This document shows positions 25,933 through 31,539 of a stretch of 31,539 nt of DNA, one piece after another; position 1 is the stretch's first letter, and each line of letters starts with the position of its first letter. Origin of the DNA: an uncultured Ruminococcus sp. GTDB lineage: Bacteria > Bacillota_A > Clostridia > Oscillospirales > Acutalibacteraceae. The notes below the pieces were generated by a model. That model did not search any database and was not told the origin of the DNA. It saw nothing but the letters and a program-made list of their open reading frames with translations. Location: assembly GCA_902798605.1 (NCBI GenBank), contig CADBXH010000007.1, positions 1-31,539 on the forward strand, in the 5' to 3' direction. Both the position numbers and the translations under genes were made by a program.

Positions 25933-26810
25933 TTCGGTATACCGTCGAATCTCTCGTATATTATCTCGGGGTGGTACGAGAGCTTTGATTTTTTCAGCCC
26001 CTCGAGCCCCAAGTCCTCCTCGCGGTTGAGGTATTTGTACGAGGTCAGGGCCTTTGCGAACTCGTTGTTTATCACGGCGTAGCTGCCGTCGTAGTCCTTC
26101 AGCGCTTTTTCAAAATTAACATCGAAGCAGAGCTTTGATATCTCTGAGCCGAGTGTCATAGCGACCGGCTTTTCGTCGGCGTAGAGCATCATACCGCGCA
26201 TATTGAACAGCTCGAGCTTATCGAGCGCTTCGCTTATTACGGCGTATTCCGCATGATTTTTATAGTCTATGCCGTTCTCATCGCACCAAAGACGAACTAC
26301 CGTCAGCGCGTCCCCTGCGTTTTGCATGGTGATTTCCTCCACCCTGCTCTCGGGGAAATTGCGGTAAAACCGTGAGATATGGTTACGCTTTGCGTGAAAT
26401 TTTTTTCCCGACAGATTCGCGAGGTTCTCGGTAAGATAAATGTAATCCTGAGTCGTTGTGCTCGGCTCAAAAATGTATTTGCCGGGGTAAAGCCGCTCGA
26501 ACTCATCGCGCTCCTTGCGCGACATATAGCCCAAATACGGCTCGCGGTCATTCTCGCTCGCGTCCTCAAAGATCGCCTCTATCGCTCCGCTTACGTTTTT
26601 GCCGTGCGGAAAGCAATATCCCCAAAGCCTGCCGTCACCTCGGAAATACGCCTTTATCAGCGTGTCGTCAAAAACGGCGGTTTTGATATTGTACTCGCTG
26701 TTCCACAGGTAGGCGCTGACAAAATTTGCCTCGCAGCCGATTTCATCATCGCCGTAGAACGCGCGGTACTCTTTGATTTTTGACTTTTCTATACTCTTAA
26801 AATCTAACAT
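25929..26810 (-). CDS. DUF2156 protein (MprF C-terminal-like acyltransferase fold)
   Basis: This 293-residue protein resembles the soluble DUF2156 domain related to the aminoacyl-transferase part of phosphatidylglycerol lysyltransferase. Family-type features are the YIYLTENLANLSGKKFHAKR stretch and NHISRF (about residues 125-150), and the GSEISKLCFDVNFEKALKDY segment. It has no transmembrane helices, so it is not a full MprF. The substrate is unknown. It overlaps tmk by seven bases and the GNAT gene by four, and may act with the adjacent acetyltransferase. Confidence 0.88.
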   Translation of the reverse strand: MLDFKSIEKSKIKEYRAFYGDDEIGCEANFVSAYLWNSEYNIKTAVFDDTLIKAYFRGDGRLWGYCFPHGKNVSGAIEAIFEDASENDREPYLGYMSRKERDEFERLYPGKYIFEPSTTTQDYIYLTENLANLSGKKFHAKRNHISRFYRNFPESRVEEITMQNAGDALTVVRLWCDENGIDYKNHAEYAVISEALDKLELFNMRGMMLYADEKPVAMTLGSEISKLCFDVNFEKALKDYDGSYAVINNEFAKALTSYKYLNREEDLGLEGLKKSKLSYHPEIIYERFDGIPK

Positions 26811-27472
26811 AAAATGTCGCTTAAAGCCTTTTCGATCTCCATTGAGATCCTGTCGATCGGCTTGATGTCTCCGTTTTCACAGCAGTCGATTATCCTCCAG
26901 CCGCATTTTTCTGCGGCGTAGAGCGCGCTTTTGCGGCAGGATAACAGGAAGCTGAGGTTGCTTTCGTGCAGATCCTTTTTGCTTTGGTCTCCACCGTAAC
27001 GCTTTTCCATCAGCTTTTGCGATACATCGGGAGAAACGTCGAGGTAGATCACAGCGTCGGGGTGCGGGAGTCCGAGCTTGTCGTACTCAAAATCCGCCTG
27101 CCACGCTATGAACGCGTCGCGCTCGCTATCACTAACCTTCGCCATTTGGTAGATGATGTTTGAGGTGCAGTAGCGGTCGCATAGAAAGAGCGTGCCGCTT
27201 TGGTAATCGTTTTTCCAGTCGCCGAGGAATCCCGCGGCGCGGTCAACGGCGTAAAACGCCGAAGCAGCGTAGGCGTTGACGTCCTCGGGCTTGCTGCCGA
27301 ATTCTCCGCTGAGGTACATTTTTACCAGCGACGAGCTCGGACTGTCGTAGTCGGGGTATTCAAGCCGCCTGACCTTGACTCCCCTATCGCTGAGCTTTTG
27401 GGCGAGCAGCGCGGTCTGGGTGGCCTTTCCGCTGCCGTCGAGCCCTTCTATCACAATAATCTTGCTTTTCAT
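26804..27472 (-). CDS. tmk: Thymidylate kinase
   Basis: This 222-residue kinase phosphorylates dTMP to dTDP. It has the P-loop GLDGSGKATQT near residue 8 (Ala where Ser is more common), the CDRYCTSNIIYQ substrate motif near residue 99 and a lid region with KRYGGDQSKKDLHES. I chose the ATG at 27472, two bases after the thyX stop; the frame extends upstream but only through the end of thyX. Coupling with ThyX, which makes its substrate, is functionally coherent. The length and lid differ a little from E. coli Tmk. Confidence 0.92.
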   Translation of the reverse strand: MKSKIIVIEGLDGSGKATQTALLAQKLSDRGVKVRRLEYPDYDSPSSSLVKMYLSGEFGSKPEDVNAYAASAFYAVDRAAGFLGDWKNDYQSGTLFLCDRYCTSNIIYQMAKVSDSERDAFIAWQADFEYDKLGLPHPDAVIYLDVSPDVSQKLMEKRYGGDQSKKDLHESNLSFLLSCRKSALYAAEKCGWRIIDCCENGDIKPIDRISMEIEKALSDILC

Positions 27473-27474
27473 AC

Positions 27475-28278
27475 TTAACCTCTGCCGTACTTTGCGCGAA
27501 CTTCCTTTTGCTTGCCGCAGCACATATTGCCCTCGGGGCACGGCCCGAACAGACAACCGGGTCCGCTGTTTTTGAACAACGTCGGCGCGACCTCGAGGCA
27601 CTGCAGCAGCATTTGCTCTGCGACCTCTCTGATCTCCCACTGTGCGCGGTTGCAGCAGCGGTGAGCAAAGAAGTTGTTAAGGCTGCGCGCGTTGAACGTG
27701 CAGACTATCTTGGTGGTTGAGGCGTTTGGTAAAATGAAGCGGGCGTCCTCGTTAGCCTTTTTCAGGAAAGCGGAATAGCGCTTTTTGTCTGCCTGCTTAA
27801 AACTCTCCATTATCTCCTCGTCGGTGCCGTCTTGGGGCTCGCCGAGGTAGTCGGTGATGTAGCCCGCAACAAGGCTGTCGCGGATCTCCTTATAAGCCTG
27901 AGCCTCAACTTCAAGAGCCTTTTCGTAAGCGGCGAACGCCCTGGGATTTTTTTCGATCTCGGGCGGGGTGACAAAGTCGAACCTTGTGCCGTCAACGTAT
28001 CTTTGGCTCTGCTGAGAGTAGGAGGCTATTCTGTGGCGCACAAGCTGGTGCGAGCAGGCGCGCGATATGCCCTCTATTCCAAAGGTGAACGAAGCGTGCT
28101 CGGTGGGGCTCGCGTGACCGAGGTCAGAGAGCATATTGAGGAAGGACGTTGTCTTTTCCTCCGTCAAGCCCTCTCGGATATTCTCGATATCCGACGGCGA
28201 GTAGCAAAGCTTTGCCGCCATTGCCACGGTTTGCTCGGGGTTCGGGGTGTGCGCGAGCAGGGTAACTTTTATCGCCAT
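27475..28278 (-). CDS. thyX: Flavin-dependent thymidylate synthase
   Basis: This 267-residue enzyme makes dTMP from dUMP using methylene-THF, FAD and NADPH. The ThyX signature RHRIASYSQQSQR spans residues 81-93. EHASFTFGIEGISRAC precedes it, and SLNNFFAHRCCNRAQWEIR lies further on. The protein is longer than many ThyX (about 220-250) and ends with a Cys-rich tail (CLFGPCPEGNMCCGKQ). I chose the ATG at 28278 with AGGAGG eight bases upstream. It is the first gene of the leftward cluster and has its own promoter. Confidence 0.96.
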   Translation of the reverse strand: MAIKVTLLAHTPNPEQTVAMAAKLCYSPSDIENIREGLTEEKTTSFLNMLSDLGHASPTEHASFTFGIEGISRACSHQLVRHRIASYSQQSQRYVDGTRFDFVTPPEIEKNPRAFAAYEKALEVEAQAYKEIRDSLVAGYITDYLGEPQDGTDEEIMESFKQADKKRYSAFLKKANEDARFILPNASTTKIVCTFNARSLNNFFAHRCCNRAQWEIREVAEQMLLQCLEVAPTLFKNSGPGCLFGPCPEGNMCCGKQKEVRAKYGRG

Positions 28279-28360
28279 AATACTGCCTCCTGATCTGAAT
28301 TTTTCGCAATAAATTTGCATTTTTACGCAATTATAGTAATTATACTACATAGTTAAAATT

Positions 28361-28389
28361 AGTATATCATTTTTTTACGATTTTTTCAA
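28361..28389 (-). promoter_or_regulatory. Promoter of the thyX cluster
   Basis: The minus strand reads TTGAAA, 17 bases, TATACT, about 85 bases upstream of the thyX ATG. Confidence 0.7.
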
Positions 28390-28445
28390 TAGGTTAGTGG
28401 AGAAAAATGCAGGTAAAAAAACGAATGGTAAGCGCAACAAAAAAG

Positions 28446-28470
28446 CTTCTCCCTCGTGGAGAAGGTTTTT
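28446..28470. terminator. Terminator of the amino-acid ABC operon
   Basis: CTTCTCC / GGAGAAG with a 5-base loop. T runs follow on both strands; for the leftward ABC operon the minus strand reads a run of six T. Confidence 0.8.
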
Positions 28471-28501
28471 GTTGTTAAAGATAACTCGCGCTATTGGAAG
28501 C

Positions 28502-28568
28502 GAACCCCCCTCAGTCATTTTGCAGGCAAAATGACAGCTCCCCCAAAACAAGTGTCGGGGGAGCCGTT
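28502..28568. repeat. Double-hairpin intergenic repeat
   Basis: GTCATTTTGC pairs with GCAAAATGAC (28514-28535), and GCTCCCCC (28537-28544) pairs with GGGGGAGC (28557-28564). Neither has a T run. The unit lies between the ABC ATPase stop and the terminator. A similar CCCTCAGTCA..TGACAGCTCCC layout is, from memory, common as an interspersed repeat in Ruminococcaceae genomes. Confidence 0.6.
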
Positions 28569-28604
28569 AAATGCTGATAATTGTTTAATTGTTAATTAAA
28601 ACTC

Positions 28605-29414
28605 TCAGTCTCCGAACTGGTTGAAGCGAGCCAAGAATTCTCTTGTTCTGTCGCTTGTCGGGTTATCGATCACCTGCTGAGGTGTTCCCTCTTCCTCGAT
28701 AAAGCCGTTGTCCATAAAGATGATCTTGTCGGCTACGTCGTGAGCAAAGCCGATCTCGTGAGTCACGATGATCATCGTGCTGTCGGCGCTTTTGAGTCCT
28801 TTGATTACGTTGAGAACTTCGCCCGTTAGCTCGGGGTCGAGCGCCGAGGTCGGCTCGTCAAAGCAAAGAATGTCGGGGTTGAGCGCGAGTGCGCGGGCAA
28901 TAGCCACGCGCTGCTGCTGTCCGCCGCTGAGGTTGCAGGGGTAAAAGTCGCGTTTTTCGCTGAGTCCTACCTTTTTGAGCAGAGCCTCCGCCTCATCGTT
29001 GATCATCTGAGTCGCCTGCTTCATATTTGTGGCGCCGAGATAATCCTTGTGCTTTAGTATCTGCTCCTTTGCCCTGAGCGTGGGAGCGAGAGTAAGGTTG
29101 CTCATAACGTTGTACTGCGGAAATAGGTTGAAGTTTTGGAAAACCATACCAAAGTGCAGACGGTTTTGGCGGATCGCCGCCTCGCTGCGCTTTGACTCGT
29201 CCTCCGCGTCAAAAAGCACCTTTTCGTTTACCGTGATTTTGCCGTGCTGAGGTATCTCAAGAAAGTTCAGGCAGCGCAAAAGCGTTGTTTTGCCCGAGCC
29301 CGATGAGCCGATTATCGCCAAAACCTCGCCTTTTTCAAGCGAAAAGCTGATGTCCTTTAGGACCTCGGTTCTGCCGAAGCTCTTTTTTATATTATCTACC
29401 TTTAAAAATGACAT
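28605..29414 (-). CDS. Polar amino-acid ABC transporter ATP-binding protein
   Basis: This 269-residue ATPase belongs to the GlnQ/HisP class. It has Walker A (GSSGSGKTT, about residues 37-45), the Q-loop region (GMVFQNFNLFPQ), signature LSGGQQQRVAIARAL, Walker B with ILCFDEPTSALDPE and the switch His in VTHE. An insertion of about 20 residues (KEQILKHKDYLGATNMKQATQ) before the signature makes it longer than the usual 240-250. It is the last gene of the three-gene operon and ends before a bidirectional terminator. The imported amino acid cannot be told from this subunit. Confidence 0.96.
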   Translation of the reverse strand: MSFLKVDNIKKSFGRTEVLKDISFSLEKGEVLAIIGSSGSGKTTLLRCLNFLEIPQHGKITVNEKVLFDAEDESKRSEAAIRQNRLHFGMVFQNFNLFPQYNVMSNLTLAPTLRAKEQILKHKDYLGATNMKQATQMINDEAEALLKKVGLSEKRDFYPCNLSGGQQQRVAIARALALNPDILCFDEPTSALDPELTGEVLNVIKGLKSADSTMIIVTHEIGFAHDVADKIIFMDNGFIEEEGTPQQVIDNPTSDRTREFLARFNQFGD

Positions 29415-29425
29415 TCTTCTCCCCC

Positions 29426-30100
29426 CTAAATCTTATAATAATCGAGCTTTTTCTCGATAAATCTGAACAGAAGGGTGAGAACTCCGCAGAAGAGCAGGAA
29501 AAACGCACCGGTGTAGAACAGCGGCCAGATAACTCCTCCCGCAGCGAAGGTTTCCGCTGACTGAAGTATTTCCATAATCATAATTATTCGAGCAAGAGAG
29601 GTATCTTTTATTAGCGTCATAATCTCGTTGCTCATAGGCGCAGTGATGCGCTTGATGACCTGCATAAGCACTATCTTGAAGAAGATTTGGCTTTTGCTCA
29701 TTCCAAGAACTTGTCCTGCTTCATACTGTCCTTTTGGGATCGACTCGATTCCGCCGCGGAAAATCTCGGAAAAATATGCCGCGTAATTGATTACAAAAGC
29801 TATTACAGCCGCAACAAAACGATCAAGGTTTAGTACTATGTTCAAGTTGTATTGAGCGTTTAGCATATTAACAACAAACGACGGAACATAGAACACCACA
29901 AAAAGCTGGAGCATTAGCGGAGTTCCGCGTATAATCCACACAAATGCCCTTACGACCGCCTTTAACGGCTTGAATTTTGACATTGAACCCATAGAAACTA
30001 AGAGTCCAAGAGGAATTGCCATTACCAGTGTCAGCGCGAACAAAAGACAGTTTTGACCAAATCCTTTTAACAGCTCATTTGTTACTACACTAAAACTCAT
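29426..30100 (-). CDS. Polar amino-acid ABC transporter permease
   Basis: This 224-residue inner-membrane permease of the HisM/GlnP class has about five helices. The family segments VWIIRGTPLMLQLFVVFY (about 53-70) and the coupling EAGQVLGMSKSQIFFKIVLMQ (about 142-162) are intact. Its ATG lies one base after the binding-protein stop with no clear ribosome binding site, so translation is probably coupled to the upstream gene. It likely works as a homodimer, as no second permease is present. Confidence 0.95.
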   Translation of the reverse strand: MSFSVVTNELLKGFGQNCLLFALTLVMAIPLGLLVSMGSMSKFKPLKAVVRAFVWIIRGTPLMLQLFVVFYVPSFVVNMLNAQYNLNIVLNLDRFVAAVIAFVINYAAYFSEIFRGGIESIPKGQYEAGQVLGMSKSQIFFKIVLMQVIKRITAPMSNEIMTLIKDTSLARIIMIMEILQSAETFAAGGVIWPLFYTGAFFLLFCGVLTLLFRFIEKKLDYYKI

Positions 30101-30101
30101 A

Positions 30102-30956
30102 TTACTTTACTATAAGGAGATCCTGAAGGTTATATTTCTTAGCGATTTCATCGAGCTTGCCGTTTTCTTTTAACTTTTTGATAGCAGCGTTGACTTTTTC
30201 AACTGTTTCGGGGCTGTCTTTTCTAAAACCGATACCGTACTGCTCGGGAGCAAATGTCTTTGCTTCGATAACGGCAAGATCACTGTAGTCTGAATCATCG
30301 CGTATAGTACCCTTTGACATTACAAAGTCGATGATAGCAACATCTGATGTGCCTGCCTTGACCTCCATAAGAGCCTTTGCCTGTGAGTCGGCAGGGGTGT
30401 AGTTGGCTTCCTTGAAGTACTCGTCACCCTGAGCGACTTCCTCACCTGCTGATTCTTTCTCTGCAATCACCTTAGCGTCTTTAACACTCTGTGCGTACTT
30501 ATCAACATTATCTTTCTTGCATACCATTACCTGCCTGTTCTCCATATAAGGAGTTGAAAAATCCATTTCTTTCTGACGGTCTTCATTGATTGTAAAACCG
30601 TTCCAGATACAGTCGATTTTCTTTGATTTAAGCTCAACTTCTTTTGTTTCCCAGTTGATTACTTGGAAATCGGGCTCAACGCCGAGCTCCTCGCAAACAG
30701 CCTTTGTAAATTCGGTCTCAAAGCCTGTGAGCTCGCCGCTGTCTTTGTCTTTGTAGTTCATGGGCTCAAAAAGGGTGATACCGATAGTCATCTTGCCCTT
30801 GTTCTGAATATAACCCCAGTCGCTGTTAGTATCGGCCTTGCTTGACTCGCCCGAGTCACTTGAACCTTCTGATGATGAGCTTGAAGCCCCACCACAGCCT
30901 GCAAATGCAAATACAGCCATAAGAGCTGCCAAAATAAGCGCAATAATCTTTTTCAT
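30102..30956 (-). CDS. Amino-acid ABC transporter substrate-binding lipoprotein
   Basis: This 284-residue lipoprotein has a signal peptide with lipidation site FAGC (Cys21), a Ser-rich tether, then a type 2 periplasmic-binding fold (SBP_bac_3). GFETEFTKAVCEELG and the ligand-contact region GFTINEDRQKEMDFSTPY are typical of polar amino-acid binders; an Arg-Asp pair of the kind that holds the alpha-amino and carboxyl groups is present. I chose the ATG at 30956 with GGAGG eight bases upstream; an upstream in-frame start would spoil the signal peptide. It is the first gene of the operon. The ligand could be glutamine, cystine or another polar amino acid. Confidence 0.95.
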   Translation of the reverse strand: MKKIIALILAALMAVFAFAGCGGASSSSSEGSSDSGESSKADTNSDWGYIQNKGKMTIGITLFEPMNYKDKDSGELTGFETEFTKAVCEELGVEPDFQVINWETKEVELKSKKIDCIWNGFTINEDRQKEMDFSTPYMENRQVMVCKKDNVDKYAQSVKDAKVIAEKESAGEEVAQGDEYFKEANYTPADSQAKALMEVKAGTSDVAIIDFVMSKGTIRDDSDYSDLAVIEAKTFAPEQYGIGFRKDSPETVEKVNAAIKKLKENGKLDEIAKKYNLQDLLIVK

Positions 30957-31009
30957 ATTGTTTTCCTCCGTATAAATAATTTTTCGTCCGAATACACGAA
31001 CCAATCACT

Positions 31010-31038
31010 ATTATACATTAATACGTTAACGAAGTAAA
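31010..31038 (-). promoter_or_regulatory. Promoter of the amino-acid ABC operon
   Basis: The minus strand reads TTTACT, 17 bases, TATAAT, about 55 bases before the start codon. Confidence 0.6.
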
Positions 31039-31076
31039 GTGTTTTTGAGAAAAATAAACAATAATATTTTTGGGCG

Positions 31077-31112
31077 CAAAAAAAGAAGCGGAGCATTTTA
31101 CTGCTCCGCTTC
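31077..31112 (-). terminator. Terminator of the starch-binding protein gene
   Basis: GAAGCGGAGCA / TGCTCCGCTTC (11 bp, perfect) with a 6-base loop, followed on the minus strand by a run of seven or more T. Confidence 0.92.
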
Positions 31113-31147
31113 CGGTTATTTTAGATTATTAACAGTTTAGCTGTTGA

Positions 31148-31539
31148 TTACCAAGCTGTTACAAGGTAATGACCCTTGTCATTCTTTGAACCGTCCATCC
31201 AGTAGCCCTGTACAGAGAAGTCTGTAATGTCCTCTGTCTGTGCGCCGTTGCCGTTGTTAAGGATAACGCCTACTGCGCCTTCGGGAACGTGGCAGATGAA
31301 CTGTGTCTCGCCGTAACCGTTTGTTACTGTCTCTGCCTGTGCAGTTCCTGTGGGAGGCTCATCAGTGGGCTGCTCCTCAGTTGTTGTGGGAACAGGGACG
31401 GGATCATCGAAAGGTGTTACGATGTAGTGACCGAGGCTGTTCTTTGTGCCGTCCATCCAGTAGCCTGTGTGGCTGAAATCTGTGATGTCTTCTGTCTGTG
31501 CGCCGTTGCCGTTGTTAAGGATAACGCCTACTGCGCCTT
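31148..31539 (-). CDS. C-terminal part of a protein with tandem CBM26-like starch-binding modules (partial)
   Basis: The gene runs off the right edge; 130 residues are visible and the frame is open to the last base. It contains the end of one module (VILNNGNGAQTEDITDF, then GYWMDG..GHYIVTPF), a Pro/Thr/Glu-rich linker (DDPVPVPTTTEEQPTDEPP) and the end of a second, nearly identical module that closes the protein at VTAW. This pattern matches CBM26 starch-binding modules at the C-terminus of amylases and amylosome proteins of Ruminococcus bromii. The catalytic part, if any, lies outside the window. It would be secreted and bind starch granules. Confidence 0.8.
   Translation of the reverse strand, partial: GAVGVILNNGNGAQTEDITDFSHTGYWMDGTKNSLGHYIVTPFDDPVPVPTTTEEQPTDEPPTGTAQAETVTNGYGETQFICHVPEGAVGVILNNGNGAQTEDITDFSVQGYWMDGSKNDKGHYLVTAW

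Overview
The window looks like chromosome from a gut Ruminococcaceae bacterium close to Ruminococcus bromii, carrying an integrated mobile element at its left end. The evidence is a Firmicutes core gene set with AGGAGG-type ribosome binding sites, DapL lysine biosynthesis, ThyX instead of ThyA, an ANTAR regulator, and at the right edge the end of a protein with tandem CBM26-like starch-binding modules. The species is an inference; no rRNA or tRNA gene is visible.

Bases 1 to about 7,600 are a mobile element of the integrative mobilizable type. The left part, on the minus strand, is accessory cargo: a truncated type I DNA methyltransferase (hsdM), an unknown two-helix membrane protein, and a zinc-finger protein that seems split by a frameshift. 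Divergent promoters and an oriT-like hairpin lead into a rightward module: mobC, relaxase, a mobB-like coiled-coil/membrane protein nested out of frame in the relaxase gene, a RepA_N-type replication initiator, an excisionase and a tyrosine integrase. The outer ends of the element were not identified.

Bases 7,600 to 17,100 hold a six-transmembrane orphan followed by a glutamine/glutamate block. A glutamine synthetase-like protein and an ANTAR antiterminator form a leftward operon. glmS, gdhA, and pyrG-dapL run rightward. The GS-like protein has lost several metal ligands and active-site residues, and the ANTAR receiver has lost its phospho-acceptor Asp. Both glmS and gdhA have leaders with a terminator-like hairpin that can refold into small hexaloop hairpins. 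Together these suggest a glutamine-sensing antitermination circuit, which is the most interesting hypothesis here.

Bases 17,100 to 28,400 are leftward genes: a secreted, membrane-anchored Ser/Gly-rich protein with a possible carbohydrate-binding region, alaS, and a tightly packed cluster thyX-tmk-DUF2156-GNAT-DJ-1-MTHFS-mltG-U32. The cluster links thymidylate and folate metabolism with cell-wall and RNA-modification functions. A roughly 115-bp palindromic repeat occurs twice, once in the alaS/U32 gap and once in frame inside the GNAT gene.

Bases 28,600 to 31,004 encode a polar amino-acid ABC transporter (binding protein, permease, ATPase). The window ends inside a starch-binding protein gene whose last two modules are nearly identical at the DNA level.
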